A stretch of DNA of 32,642 bases from Rubrobacteraceae bacterium (GTDB lineage Bacteria; Actinomycetota; Rubrobacteria; Rubrobacterales; Rubrobacteraceae), in assembly GCA_023511405.1 (NCBI GenBank), contig JAIMBO010000018.1, forward strand, positions 1-32,642, written 5' to 3'. Both the position numbers and the translations under genes were made by a program. Positions within the stretch are counted from its first letter, which is position 1. Each line of letters opens with the position of its first letter. Under the pieces are notes generated by a model. The model was not told the origin of the DNA, did not search any database, and was given only the letters and a program-made list of their open reading frames with translations. Shown in pieces: positions 14,234 to 22,707 of the stretch.

Positions 14234-14401
14234 TCAGGGGTCCGAGCAGTCGCGACGGTAGCCGCAGTTGGGGCAGACGAGCTCGCAGTGGAGCTCGTAC
14301 ATCTCCGTCCCACAGACCTCGCACCGGATCTCGTCGGCTTCCTCCCGGCCCGAGGCCCCCTCGATCTGCTCCCGGTCTCTGGCCCTACGACCCTGCTTCA
14401 A
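14234..14401 (-). CDS. Small zinc-ribbon protein, 55 residues
   Basis: A short gene on the minus strand, TTG start at 14401 with GGAAGG about 4 nt upstream, stop TGA at 14234. The first 25 residues are basic/acidic and probably flexible (MKQGRRARDREQIEG...). The rest is IRCEVCGTEMYELHCELVCP followed by NCGYRRDCSDP: two CxxC pairs (Cys27/30 and Cys43/46) plus Cys39 and Cys52, a zinc-ribbon layout. Very similar short proteins ending NCGYxxDCSDP are, as far as I recall, widespread and uncharacterised. It precedes the GNAT gene on the same strand. Coding evidence is the motif itself, good third-position GC and the ribosome-binding site. Confidence 0.75.
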   Translation of the reverse strand: MKQGRRARDREQIEGASGREEADEIRCEVCGTEMYELHCELVCPNCGYRRDCSDP

Positions 14402-14439
14402 GATCCTTCCATCCTTCGTGTGTACGCGGCCTCTGAGAC

Positions 14440-14467
14440 TTTACAAACCCCGCCCCGATGATAAACT
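14440..14467 (+). promoter_or_regulatory. Promoter of initiator tRNA gene
   Basis: TTTACA (14440-14445), 16-nt spacer, TAAACT (14462-14467). The predicted start is a few bases before the tRNA 5' end at 14479. Confidence 0.55.
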
Positions 14468-14478
14468 ATCTCCCGCGA

Positions 14479-14552
<74 letters not shown>

Positions 14553-14560
14553 CTACACGG

Positions 14561-14588
14561 CCCCGGGCGATCCCCGGGGTCTTCGTCT
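14561..14588 (+). terminator. Probable terminator after tRNA-fMet
   Basis: CCCCGGG-CGATC-CCCGGGG is a 7-bp all-GC stem (14561-14579) followed by a weak pyrimidine/T-rich tail, TCTTCGTCT. It lies 8 nt past the tRNA and just before the tilS -10 box. Confidence 0.5.
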
Positions 14589-14594
14589 ACCCCG

Positions 14595-14600
14595 TATACT
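14595..14600 (+). promoter_or_regulatory. -10 box of tilS; predicts a leaderless mRNA
   Basis: TATACT, then six bases, then GTG at 14607. The transcription start should coincide with the start codon; no Shine-Dalgarno sequence is present. Confidence 0.6.
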
Positions 14601-14606
14601 CGTTCC

Positions 14607-15956
14607 GTGAACGACAGTCTCCCCGACCATTTCGCAGACAGGGTTCGCCAGACGGCGCGACGCTACCGGATGGACCTCTCGCGCCCGCTGGTGCTCGTCT
14701 CCGGGGGGCCGGACTCGGTGGCGCTTTTGAGGGTCTTGCTCGATCTTGGAGGAGACCCGGCCGTGCTGCACGTGGACCACGGGTTGAGGGGTGAGGAGTC
14801 GCGGGCGGACGCGGAGTTCGTGCGCGGGCTGTGCACCGAACTTGGGGTGCGTTGCGAGGTGAGACGCCTGCAACTGCGCGGCGGGAGCGGCATCGAAGAG
14901 CGGGCGCGCAGGGAGCGCTACCGGCTGGCCCGGGAGGTGGCCGCGGAGCTCGGGATGCGCACGATCGCCACCGGGCACACGGCGGACGACGTCGCCGAGA
15001 CGGTGCTGCTCAACGTCTCGCGTGGCGCGGGGTTGCGCGGGCTCGGCGGCATCCCGCCGATCGCGGGTCGGGTCGTGAGGCCGCTCATCGGCTGCCGCCG
15101 CAGCGAGGTGCTCGCCTACCTCGAGCGGCTCGGGCAGCCGTACCGGACGGACAGCACCAACCTGCTCCCGGAGTACGCCCGCAACCGGGTGCGCCTGGAG
15201 GTGATGCCGGTGCTGGAGGAGCTGTACCCGGGCGCGGCCGCGAACATCGCCCGCATGGCCGCCCTCGTCCGCGAGGATCTCGAGGCCCTGGAGAAGATCT
15301 CCGGCAGCCTGCTGGAGGTGCGCGGGGAAGAGGTGCTCCTGGTCCGGGAGGAGATCGAAGCCGCCCATCCCGCTCTGCGGCGCCACGCGGTCAGGATGGC
15401 GTACGCCCGACTCCGTCCCGGGTCTCCGCCCCCGGAGGCCAGGGCGGTCGAGGATGTACTCAGTCTGTCGCGGTGGGGAGGGCCCACGAAGACCCTCGAT
15501 CTCCCCGGTGGTATCGTGGCCGCCAGCCGTCCCGGTGGAGATGTGGCCCTCTACCGCAGGCCCGTGCCGGACGAACGAGAGGAAGCGCTGCGTCCCGGCA
15601 TCGTCTCTTTCTGCGGGTGGACCTTGGAAGTGAGGGAAGATTCCGGCTTTAATGTAGAAGATGCCGCCCGTCCGGAGGTCGCCTACCTGGACGCCTCCCT
15701 CGGCCCCTACAGGCTGAGGATGGCACGCGAGGGAGACGTCATCGAACCGCTGGGGCTCGGGGGGAGCAAGAAGGTCATGCGGGCCATGATGGACCGCAAA
15801 GTGCCCAGAGATCGCAGGCGCAGGACCCCCGTCGTGGTCGACGAACGTGGGGAGGTGGCCTGGATCTTCCTCGGTGAGCTTGGTGAGGAGTTCAAGGTCG
15901 GCCGCAGGACACGCAAAGCGCTCAGGCTGGAGGTGAAGGGGAGCCCATGGAGATGA
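14607..15956 (+). CDS. tilS: tRNA(Ile)-lysidine synthase TilS
   Basis: 449 residues. The PP-loop ATPase motif is VSGGPDSVALL (residues 31-41), followed by LHVDHGLRGEESRADAEFV and IATGHTADDVAETVLLN, all typical of the N-terminal domain. A TilS substrate-binding region (about 220-310) and a C-terminal lysidine-tRNA synthetase domain (about 365-440, MAREGDVIEPLGLGGSKKV, WIFLGELGEEFKVG) complete the protein. It attaches lysine to C34 of tRNA-Ile(CAU), turning an AUG reader into an AUA reader. Start GTG 14607 is fixed by the -10 box 7 nt upstream. It heads the housekeeping block and overlaps hpt by 10 nt, the classic tilS-hpt-ftsH arrangement. Confidence 0.95.
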   Translation: MNDSLPDHFADRVRQTARRYRMDLSRPLVLVSGGPDSVALLRVLLDLGGDPAVLHVDHGLRGEESRADAEFVRGLCTELGVRCEVRRLQLRGGSGIEERARRERYRLAREVAAELGMRTIATGHTADDVAETVLLNVSRGAGLRGLGGIPPIAGRVVRPLIGCRRSEVLAYLERLGQPYRTDSTNLLPEYARNRVRLEVMPVLEELYPGAAANIARMAALVREDLEALEKISGSLLEVRGEEVLLVREEIEAAHPALRRHAVRMAYARLRPGSPPPEARAVEDVLSLSRWGGPTKTLDLPGGIVAASRPGGDVALYRRPVPDEREEALRPGIVSFCGWTLEVREDSGFNVEDAARPEVAYLDASLGPYRLRMAREGDVIEPLGLGGSKKVMRAMMDRKVPRDRRRRTPVVVDERGEVAWIFLGELGEEFKVGRRTRKALRLEVKGSPWR

Positions 15957-16513
15957 AGAGCATGATGCCCGACGTGGAGAAGATCCTCATCCCTTCCGAG
16001 GAGATCCAGCAGAAGGTGCGCGAGCTGGGGGAGAGGATCACCGAGGATTACCAGGGCAAGAGCCCGCTGCTCGTCTGTATCCTGCGCGGGGCGGTGATCG
16101 TGCTCGGGGACCTCATGCGCTACATCGACCTGCCGTGCGAGATAGACTTCATGGACATCTCCTCCTACGGGACGGGCACCTCCTCCAGCGGGGTGGTGCG
16201 CATCCTCAAAGACCTCGAAGAGGATATAACCGGCCGGCACGTGCTCATCGTGGAGGACATAATCGACACGGGGCTGACCCTCTCCTACCTGAAAAGATCG
16301 CTGCTTGCGCGCAACCCGGCGTCTTTGGAGATCTTTGCGCTTCTCAGCAAGCCGAGCCGCAGGAGGGTTGAGATAGAGGTGAAGTACCTGGGCTTTGAGG
16401 TGCCGGACGAGTTCGTCGTCGGGTACGGACTCGACTACGCCGGGGCGTACCGCAACCTCCCCGACATCTGCGTGCTCAAGCCCGAGGTGTTCCAGGGAGA
16501 CGGGGAGCGCTAG
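15947..16513 (+). CDS. hpt: Hypoxanthine phosphoribosyltransferase
   Basis: 188 residues. The PRPP-binding motif is HVLIVEDIIDTGLTLSYL (residues about 100-118). The early block LLVCILRGAVIVLGDLMRYI carries the flexible-loop neighbour and IDFMDISSYGTGTSSSG the catalytic loop. DEFVVGYGLDYAGAYRNLPD is the typical C-terminal purine-binding signature. The enzyme salvages hypoxanthine/guanine to IMP/GMP. ATG 15947 lies in the last codons of tilS and is preceded by purine-rich GGTGAAGGGGAG; ATG 15953 is an alternative. Coupled to tilS by overlap. ftsH follows after its own promoter. Confidence 0.94.
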   Translation: MEMKSMMPDVEKILIPSEEIQQKVRELGERITEDYQGKSPLLVCILRGAVIVLGDLMRYIDLPCEIDFMDISSYGTGTSSSGVVRILKDLEEDITGRHVLIVEDIIDTGLTLSYLKRSLLARNPASLEIFALLSKPSRRRVEIEVKYLGFEVPDEFVVGYGLDYAGAYRNLPDICVLKPEVFQGDGER

Positions 16514-16532
16514 AGTCGCGGAGAGCCTCCGC

Positions 16533-16559
16533 TTGCCGGAGCGGGCCGGGTAGTATAAT
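16533..16559 (+). promoter_or_regulatory. Promoter of ftsH
   Basis: TATAAT (16554-16559), a perfect consensus -10, with TTGCCG (16533-16538) as a -35 at a short 15-nt spacing. It would give a leader of about 33 nt before the TTG start. Confidence 0.6.
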
Positions 16560-16598
16560 TCCGGTGTCCCTTGCCGTATTTCGTGAGAGGTTAGAGAG

Positions 16599-18473
16599 TT
16601 GGGCAGATTCTTGAGAAACGGCGGACTACTGTATTTCATCATACTGCTGGTCTTCGCCGTTATCCTGGTACGGGTGCTCTCCACGGGCAACCAGAACGTA
16701 GAGACACTCAACTCCCAGCAGTGGATCAAGGCCGTCAAGCAGCACGAGTTCGTCACCAACGTTCCGAACAACAGCAGCAACATGCTCACGGTCCATGACC
16801 AGGAGCAGAAGGTGACGGGCAAGCTGAAGAACGGCCGGCACTTCCAGTACTCCTACCCGAGCGGTTACGACGTGGCGCACGTTCTCAACCAGAACGGCAT
16901 AGCGTTCGTCACCGACGTGCAGAAGTCCGGCTTCTGGCTCAACCTGCTCAGTTACCTCGCTCCTGCGATTCTCATCCTGATCCTCTTCGTCCTGTTCATG
17001 AGCAGCATGCAGGGCGGGGGCAACCGGGTGATGAGCTTCGGCAAGAGCCGGGCCAAGCGGATGAGCAAGGACCAGCCCAAGGTGACGTTCAAGGACGTGG
17101 CCGGGGCCGACGAGGCGGTCCAGGAGCTCACCGAGATCAAGGAGTTCCTTGAGAACCCGCAGAAGTTCCAGCGGCTCGGGGCGCGCATCCCGAAGGGGGC
17201 GCTCCTGGTGGGGCCTCCGGGGACCGGCAAGACGCTGCTCGCGCGGGCCGTCGCCGGGGAGGCCGGCGTGCCCTTCTTCAGCATCTCCGGCTCGGACTTC
17301 GTCGAAATGTTCGTCGGCGTTGGGGCGAGCCGGGTGCGCGACCTCTTCGAGCAGGCCAAGCAGAACTCCCCGTGCATAATCTTCATGGACGAGATCGACG
17401 CCGTGGGACGCCAGCGTGGGGCCGGGATGGGCGGCGGCCACGACGAGCGGGAGCAGACCCTTAACCAGCTTCTGGTCGAGATGGACGGGTTCGACACCAA
17501 GAGCGGGATCATCATGCTCGCGGCGACCAACCGGCCGGACATCCTCGACCCGGCGCTTCTGAGGCCCGGACGTTTCGACCGGCAGATAGTGGTGGATAGG
17601 CCCGATCTGCCGGGGAGGGAGAAGATCCTGCAGGTGCACACCCGCGGCAAGCCGCTCGCCGACGACGTGGACCTCTCCACCATCGCGCGCAGCACGCCGG
17701 GCTTTACCGGGGCTGACCTGGCCAATCTGGTCAACGAGGCGGCGCTGCTTGCGGCGCGGCACAACAAGGACCAGATCAGCATGGCCGAGATGGAGGAGGC
17801 CATAGACCGGGTGATAGCCGGGCCGGAGCGCAAGACCCGCATCATCTCGGAGAGGGAGAAGGAGATCACCGCCTACCACGAGGCCGGTCACGCGATAGTC
17901 GGGGCGCTCCTGCCGGACGCCGATCCCGTGCACAAGATAACGATCATCCCGCGCGGGCAGGCGCTGGGCGTCACGATGAGCCTGCCGGCCGAGGACCGCT
18001 TCATGATGAGCCGCAAGCAGATGATGGCCCATCTGGCGCAGATGCTCGGGGGGCGGGCCGCCGAGCGGGTGGTCTTCGACGAGATAACCACCGGTGCCTC
18101 CAACGACCTCGAGCGGGTCACCCAGACCGCCCGGCAGATGGTCACCCGCTACGGCATGAGCGACAAGCTCGGCCCCCTCGCGCTTGGCCGCAACGACGGG
18201 CAGGTGTTCCTGGGGAGGGACTTCGCCTCCCACCAGCCGGATTACTCCGACGAGATAGCCTTCCAGATCGACAAGGAGATAAGGCGCATCGTCGACGAGT
18301 CCTACGACACGGCGGAGGATATCCTGATCCGCAACCGGACGCTTCTGGACAAGCTGGCCCAGGCGCTCATCGAGTACGAGACCGTCGACTCCGAGCACCT
18401 CAGGAGGCTGGTCGAGGAGTACGCGGTGGACGAGGTCCATTTCGAGGGCCCGTCGGCGAGAAACGGCCACTAG
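16599..18473 (+). CDS. ftsH: ATP-dependent zinc metalloprotease FtsH
   Basis: 624 residues. The first membrane helix is at about 9-28, the extracytoplasmic domain at about 30-112, and the second helix at about 113-135. Then come the AAA+ domain with Walker A GPPGTGKT (205-212), Walker [13 protein letters not shown] and second region of homology [14 protein letters not shown], and the protease domain with zinc motif HEAGH (427-431). FtsH degrades misfolded membrane proteins and regulators as a membrane-bound hexamer. The TTG start at 16599 gives the normal short cytosolic N-terminus (MGRFLRNGG); the preceding AGAGAG is a weak ribosome-binding site. It carries its own promoter although it follows hpt closely. 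The TAG stop is part of the AGGAG box of folP. Confidence 0.96.
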   Translation: MGRFLRNGGLLYFIILLVFAVILVRVLSTGNQNVETLNSQQWIKAVKQHEFVTNVPNNSSNMLTVHDQEQKVTGKLKNGRHFQYSYPSGYDVAHVLNQNGIAFVTDVQKSGFWLNLLSYLAPAILILILFVLFMSSMQGGGNRVMSFGKSRAKRMSKDQPKVTFKDVAGADEAVQELTEIKEFLENPQKFQRLGARIPKGALLVGPPGTGKTLLARAVAGEAGVPFFSISGSDFVEMFVGVGASRVRDLFEQAKQNSPCIIFMDEIDAVGRQRGAGMGGGHDEREQTLNQLLVEMDGFDTKSGIIMLAATNRPDILDPALLRPGRFDRQIVVDRPDLPGREKILQVHTRGKPLADDVDLSTIARSTPGFTGADLANLVNEAALLAARHNKDQISMAEMEEAIDRVIAGPERKTRIISEREKEITAYHEAGHAIVGALLPDADPVHKITIIPRGQALGVTMSLPAEDRFMMSRKQMMAHLAQMLGGRAAERVVFDEITTGASNDLERVTQTARQMVTRYGMSDKLGPLALGRNDGQVFLGRDFASHQPDYSDEIAFQIDKEIRRIVDESYDTAEDILIRNRTLLDKLAQALIEYETVDSEHLRRLVEEYAVDEVHFEGPSARNGH

Positions 18474-18486
18474 GAGACCTCGGGTT

Positions 18487-19359
18487 TTGGTCTGGCAGGT
18501 CACGCGAGAGGCACCCGGCGGGGCCGGGGAGTGCGGGGTATCCGGCTCCTCGCCCCGCCTCATGGGGATACTGAACGTCACCCCTGACTCCTTCTCCGAC
18601 GGGGGGGAGTTTTTCTCTGTCGAGTCCGCTCTGGAGCACGCTCTTGCGTTGCTCGACGAAGGGGCGGAGATCCTCGATGTAGGCGGCGAGTCCACCCGCC
18701 CCGGCGCCGAGCCCGTACCGCAGGAGGAGGAGCAGAGGCGGGTGCTGCCCGCCATCCGTGCCGTCCTCGACGCTCGGCCGGGAACGAAGATCTCCATCGA
18801 CACCTACCACGCGCAAACCGCGGAGGCCGCTCTCGAGGAGGGGGCGAGCATCGTCAACGACGTCACCGCGTTGCGGGGGGACGAGCGGATGGCTTCGGTG
18901 GTCGCCGGGGCTGGCTGTGAGGTCGTGCTCATGCACATGCTCGGGGAGCCGAGGACGATGCAGCGGGACCCGCGCTACGAGGATGTGGTGCGCGAGGTGA
19001 GGGACTTCCTGCGCGAGCGGGTGGATTACGCGGTCGGGTGCGGCATCGATCCCGGCAGGATCATACTCGATCCCGGCGTCGGGTTCGGCAAGACCGTGGA
19101 GCACAACCTGGAGCTCTTGCGCCGGCTGGACGAGATCTGCGAGCTCGGGTTCCCGGTCCTGGTGGGGACCTCCCGCAAGCGTTTCATCGGGACCATAACG
19201 GGCGTGCAGACCCCGAAGGAGCGCCTGTTCGGAACCGTGGCGACCACCGTGCTGGCCTACGAGCGCGGCGCGAGCATCTTCCGGGTGCACGACGTGCGCG
19301 CCAACCGGGAGGCGCTGGACGTCGCGAGGATGCTTCTGATCGGTGAGCGGGGTGGGTGA
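18487..19359 (+). CDS. folP: Dihydropteroate synthase
   Basis: 290 residues, TIM barrel. Signature blocks are LMGILNVTPDSFSDGGEF, LDVGGESTRPGAEPV, ISIDTYHAQTAEAAL, IVNDVTALRGD, LMHMLGEPRTMQ, ILDPGVGFGKTVEHN and GTSRKRFIG. It joins 6-hydroxymethyl-7,8-dihydropterin pyrophosphate to p-aminobenzoate and is the sulfonamide target. TTG 18487 is used as the start, with AGGAG 10 nt upstream overlapping the ftsH stop. This leaves about 24 residues before the first conserved block, so a later start is possible. It overlaps folK by 17 nt. folB, often found between folP and folK, is absent here. Confidence 0.95.
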   Translation: MVWQVTREAPGGAGECGVSGSSPRLMGILNVTPDSFSDGGEFFSVESALEHALALLDEGAEILDVGGESTRPGAEPVPQEEEQRRVLPAIRAVLDARPGTKISIDTYHAQTAEAALEEGASIVNDVTALRGDERMASVVAGAGCEVVLMHMLGEPRTMQRDPRYEDVVREVRDFLRERVDYAVGCGIDPGRIILDPGVGFGKTVEHNLELLRRLDEICELGFPVLVGTSRKRFIGTITGVQTPKERLFGTVATTVLAYERGASIFRVHDVRANREALDVARMLLIGERGG

Positions 19360-19852
19360 GAGGGTCTTCCTCAGCCTGGGAAGCAACCTCGGAGATCGCC
19401 TGGGGCACCTGCGCGCGGCGCTCGACGCGCTTGATCTGGGCTACCCCACGGCCCTTAAGGACATCTCCCGCCTCTACGAGACAGAGCCGGTGGAGGTCTC
19501 GGGACCCCAGCCCCCTTATCTCAACCTCGTCGTGGAGGTCGACTCCCGGATATCTCCGATGGAGCTTCTGCGTTTCTGCCAGGGTGTGGAGGCCGGGCTC
19601 GGACGGCGGAGGAAGGGGGAGAAGGCGCCGCGCACGATCGACATCGACATCCTGCTCTTCGATGATGTGGTCGGCGAGTGGCCCGAGCTCTCGCTCCCGC
19701 ACCCGGGCATCCTCCGGGCGTTCAACCTCGTGGGGATCGCGGACATAGACGCGGGGTTGCGCATTCCCGGTGCTGGGTTGGTCGTCGATCTGCTGCGACG
19801 TTCGGACCGGGGCGGCATCAGGGAGGTAGAGGGGGTGGAGCTGCGTTGTTGA
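19343..19852 (+). CDS. folK: 6-hydroxymethyl-7,8-dihydropterin pyrophosphokinase
   Basis: 169 residues. The HPPK blocks are VFLSLGSNLGDRLGHLRAAL, the RLYETEPVEVSGPQPPYLN loop and EKAPRTIDIDILLFDD (metal-binding Asp pair), followed by LPHPGILRAFNLVGIADI. It transfers pyrophosphate from ATP to the pterin, the step before FolP. Start GTG 19343 inside folP; GTG 19352 is an alternative nearer VFLSLGSN. Its C-terminal stretch LVVDLLRRSDRGGIREVEGV is a little longer than minimal HPPKs. TGATG overlap couples it to coaX. Confidence 0.94.
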   Translation: MSGVGERVFLSLGSNLGDRLGHLRAALDALDLGYPTALKDISRLYETEPVEVSGPQPPYLNLVVEVDSRISPMELLRFCQGVEAGLGRRRKGEKAPRTIDIDILLFDDVVGEWPELSLPHPGILRAFNLVGIADIDAGLRIPGAGLVVDLLRRSDRGGIREVEGVELRC

Positions 19853-20622
19853 TGGCGGCTGACGTGGGCAACACCCAGACCGTGCTCGGCATCTTCGACG
19901 GGGATGAGCTGCGCGCGACGTGGAGGATGGCGACCGAGCCCCACCGCATGGCCGACGAGGTGGGGGCGAGTTGTGCTTCGCTGTTCGCGTTGCGCGGGGT
20001 CAGGCTGGAGGACGTGAGCGCCATGATCATCTCCAGCGACGTACCGCCGCTCGTCCGCTCCTACAAGCATCTCGCCGAAGACCTGATGGGAATTCCCTTC
20101 TACGCCGTCTCGGCCGGGATGAAGACCGGGCTCGAGAATCGCTACGACAACCCGGCGCAGGTCGGTTCCGACCGGATAGTCAACTCGGTCGCCGCGAGCC
20201 GTCTCTACGGCACCCCGGTGATAATCGTGGATTTCGGCACGGCTACGACCGTCTGTGCCGTAGACACCAGTTCGAGCTACCTTGGGGGGGCGATCATGCC
20301 CGGCATCTACGTCTCGCTCGAAGCTCTCGTCTCTCGGGCCGCCAAGCTCACCAGCGTGGATCTGGAGGAGAAGGTTCCCAAGGCCATCGCGACCAACACC
20401 CCGGATTCGATCCGCAGCGGTTTCGTCTACGGGTACGCAGGGGCCGTGGACTCGCTCATCCGCCGTTTCAAGGTGGAGCTCGGCGCCGAAGAAGAGACGA
20501 AGGTGGTGGCCACCGGAGGACCTGCCCCGGTCATCGTCGATCACTGTCGGGAGATAGAGGTTTTCGATCCCGCCCTCACGCTCAAGGGACTCAAGTTGCT
20601 CTACGAGATGAACGCGGTGTGA
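19852..20622 (+). CDS. coaX: Type III pantothenate kinase CoaX
   Basis: 256 residues, the normal CoaX size. ATP-binding blocks are MAADVGNTQTVLGIFDGDEL and VIIVDFGTATTVCAVD. The pantothenate/monovalent-cation region includes YDNPAQVGSDRIVN and YLGGAIMPGIYVSLEAL. VVATGGPAPVIVDHC and DPALTLKGLKLLYEMN close the protein. It starts coenzyme A synthesis; unlike type I kinases it is not inhibited by CoA. ATG 19852 is preferred because it overlaps the folK stop and gives the canonical start; TTG 19846 is better spaced from the GGTGGAG box and would add two residues. Confidence 0.95.
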   Translation: MAADVGNTQTVLGIFDGDELRATWRMATEPHRMADEVGASCASLFALRGVRLEDVSAMIISSDVPPLVRSYKHLAEDLMGIPFYAVSAGMKTGLENRYDNPAQVGSDRIVNSVAASRLYGTPVIIVDFGTATTVCAVDTSSSYLGGAIMPGIYVSLEALVSRAAKLTSVDLEEKVPKAIATNTPDSIRSGFVYGYAGAVDSLIRRFKVELGAEEETKVVATGGPAPVIVDHCREIEVFDPALTLKGLKLLYEMNAV

Positions 20623-20650
20623 GACCGTTCGAAAAGTTCCCGCGGCTTCG

Positions 20651-20679
20651 TTGAAACTTGCCGGTTGCCCTCTTATACT
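20651..20679 (+). promoter_or_regulatory. SigA-type promoter of greA
   Basis: TTGAAA (20651-20656), exactly 17 nt, TATACT (20674-20679). The predicted start lies only about 4 nt before the ATG at 20690, so the mRNA is nearly leaderless. Confidence 0.75.
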
Positions 20680-20689
20680 CTCCCAGCTT

Positions 20690-21175
20690 ATGAGCGAGAA
20701 GAACCAGGAACTGCTGACTCCGGAAGGTTACAAGAAACTGCAGGAAGAGCTCGCCTACCTGACCGAGCACAGGCGCAAGGAGGTTGCCGACCGCATACGC
20801 CAGGCCCGGGAGTTCGGGGATCTTTCCGAGAACTCGGAGTACGACGACGCGAAGAACGAGCAGTACCTGCTCGAGCGAAGGATCAGCGAGATCCAACGCC
20901 GGCTGCGCAACGCACGGGTCGTCGAGCGCTCCGCCTCCAACGGAGGAGCGGTCGAGCTGGGCAGCCGGGTCACGATACGGGCCGTAGGCGAGGGGAAGGA
21001 GCGCACCTTCGAGATCGTGGGTGCCAACGAGTCCGACCCCACGAGCGGCAAGCTCTCCCACGCCTCCCCGGTGGGGCGTGCCGTACTCAAGCGCCGCCCG
21101 GGAGAACGCGTGGTGGTCTCCACGCCGCGCGGTTCGACGGAATACGAGATCGTGAGCGTCGAGGACGCTGGTTAG
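20690..21175 (+). CDS. greA: Transcription elongation factor GreA
   Basis: 161 residues. The N-terminal coiled coil (about 8-75) carries EEVADRIRQ-like helices and the tip EFGDLSENSEYDDAKNEQ, with the acidic residues Asp44 and Glu47 that reach the RNA polymerase active site. The C-terminal globular domain (about 85-160) has ELGSRVTIRAVGEGKERTFE and ASPVGRAVLKRRPGERVVV. It rescues backtracked RNA polymerase by stimulating transcript cleavage. ATG 20690 is chosen because it follows the promoter and gives the family N-terminus MSEKNQELLTPEGYKKL. It is followed 65 nt later by lysK, in the same direction. Confidence 0.96.
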   Translation: MSEKNQELLTPEGYKKLQEELAYLTEHRRKEVADRIRQAREFGDLSENSEYDDAKNEQYLLERRISEIQRRLRNARVVERSASNGGAVELGSRVTIRAVGEGKERTFEIVGANESDPTSGKLSHASPVGRAVLKRRPGERVVVSTPRGSTEYEIVSVEDAG

Positions 21176-21240
21176 GAAGGGTCTGTATACCGGTTTTGCG
21201 ACCCGGCCCTCCTTCGGCGGACGGTGAGATCTTGAACAGC

Positions 21241-22707
21241 ATGGTGCACGTCACGACACCCGGATGGGCATCGCAGGTGGCAGGGGCCCTCGGTGAGGGC
21301 CCCCACGTCGTCGTCTCCGGGATCAGCCCCTCCGGCAACATCCACGTCGGCAACCTGCGGGAGGTTCTGGTCGCCGAGGCGGTGGCGCGGGCGCTGCGCG
21401 AGCGGGGGGAGAGGACGCGCTTCATCTTCCACGCCGACACGATAGACCCGCTGCGCAAGATCGCACCGGGTATCCCCGAGAGCTTCGGTGAGTTTCTGGG
21501 GCAGAGCCTCTCGCACGTACCCGACCCCGCCGGGGACTGCCATCCCTCCTACGCGGAGCACTTCCTCTCCCCGTTCGAGGAGGCGCTCGAGGAGATGGGG
21601 ATGGAGATAGAGGTCTTGCGCTCGCACGAGCTCTACGAGAGCGGGGTCTACACCGACGTCATCCGCGAGGCTCTGGAGCACACGGAGGAGCTGCGGCGTA
21701 TCCTGCAGGAGGTCACGGGCAGGAGGATGCCCGAAGGGTGGTCGCCCTTTCTGCCGCGTGCGGCCTCCGGACGCCTCACCGGCAACCGGGTGGTGGAACA
21801 CCTGCCGGAGGAGAGCCGGGTCGTCTACGTGGACGAGGAGGGGCGCAAGGGGGTGGCGGACTACTCGAAGGGCGAGGGGAAGCTCGGCTGGAGGGTCGAG
21901 CTTCCGGCGCGCTGGAAGGCGCTCGGGGTGACCTTCGAGCCCTTCGGGAAGGACCACACCAGCCGCGGCGGCTCCACCGACTCGGCGGACAGGATGGCCC
22001 GGGAGGTCTTCCGCTACCCGGTGCCGGGCCGCTACGAGTACGAGTGGATCAACATCCGGGGCCAGGGAGCGATGAGCAGCTCCAGGGGCGTGGTTCTGCT
22101 CCCGAAGGAACTGCTCGAGGTGATGCCGCCCGATGCGCTCAGGGCCATGGTGCTCGGTGCAGATCCTTCGCGGGCCCTGGACCTGGATCTGGAGAACGGG
22201 CTGCCGCGTTTCATGGACGAATACAGGCGGGAAGGTGGACGTCCGTTCGTCCCGTTCACACATCTGGCCATCGTCGCGCAGACCGTCGGGGAGGACGTCG
22301 AGGCGGCCGCGGCGATGCTGCGCCGGGGAGGGTACGGGGAGGCTGCAGCGGACACCGGGAACCTGGCGAAGGACCTCGGCTATGCTCGCAACTGGGCCGC
22401 GAGGTGGGCACCCGCGTCGCTGCGCTACGAGTTGCTCGACCCCGCGCAGCTGCCCTCCGCCGTCGGGAAGCTGGACGAGGAGCAGCGGTCGTATCTCAGG
22501 CGTGTGCGGGACAGGCTGCCCGACGAGTCGGAAGCCGAAGAGATACAGGACCTGCTCTACTCGACGGCCAGAGAGATGGGGATCAAGCCGAAGAAGGCCT
22601 TCGCGGCGGTCTACACCGTGCTGCTCGGCAGGCAGAGCGGACCCAAGGCCGGGCCCTTCCTGGCCTCTCTCCCCACCGAGGTCGTGAAGGAACGTTTCGC
22701 GGTGTAA
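21241..22707 (+). CDS. lysK: Class I lysyl-tRNA synthetase
   Basis: 488 residues of the archaeal-type class I LysRS, not the usual bacterial class II enzyme. The class I signature is in VVVSGISPSGNIHVGNLREV (HVGN at 35-38), and the KMSKS counterpart is in GQGAMSSSRGVVLLPKELLE. GVTFEPFGKDHTSRGGSTDS and YEWINIRGQ are other family blocks. A helical anticodon-binding C-terminal domain follows, ending with GIKPKKAFAAVYTVLLGR. It charges tRNA-Lys. ATG 21241 is used; TTG 21232, which has GGTGAG close upstream, would add three residues. A TATACC at 21186-21191 may be a -10 box. It sits where class II lysS lies in the Bacillus gene order. Confidence 0.94.
   Translation: MVHVTTPGWASQVAGALGEGPHVVVSGISPSGNIHVGNLREVLVAEAVARALRERGERTRFIFHADTIDPLRKIAPGIPESFGEFLGQSLSHVPDPAGDCHPSYAEHFLSPFEEALEEMGMEIEVLRSHELYESGVYTDVIREALEHTEELRRILQEVTGRRMPEGWSPFLPRAASGRLTGNRVVEHLPEESRVVYVDEEGRKGVADYSKGEGKLGWRVELPARWKALGVTFEPFGKDHTSRGGSTDSADRMAREVFRYPVPGRYEYEWINIRGQGAMSSSRGVVLLPKELLEVMPPDALRAMVLGADPSRALDLDLENGLPRFMDEYRREGGRPFVPFTHLAIVAQTVGEDVEAAAAMLRRGGYGEAAADTGNLAKDLGYARNWAARWAPASLRYELLDPAQLPSAVGKLDEEQRSYLRRVRDRLPDESEAEEIQDLLYSTAREMGIKPKKAFAAVYTVLLGRQSGPKAGPFLASLPTEVVKERFAV

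Noticed and set aside
16626-18803. Very long open frame on the minus strand opposite ftsH (about 725 codons)
   Set aside because: A GC-rich shadow of ftsH/folP; low-complexity Arg/Leu/His translation with no family motif. The same applies to the one opposite clpC (23153-25471) and to long plus-strand frames over the sugar-acid operon (1014-4429).
20665-21240. N-terminal extension of the LysRS frame through greA
   Set aside because: It is the +2 frame shadow of greA; the class I LysRS begins at about 21241.
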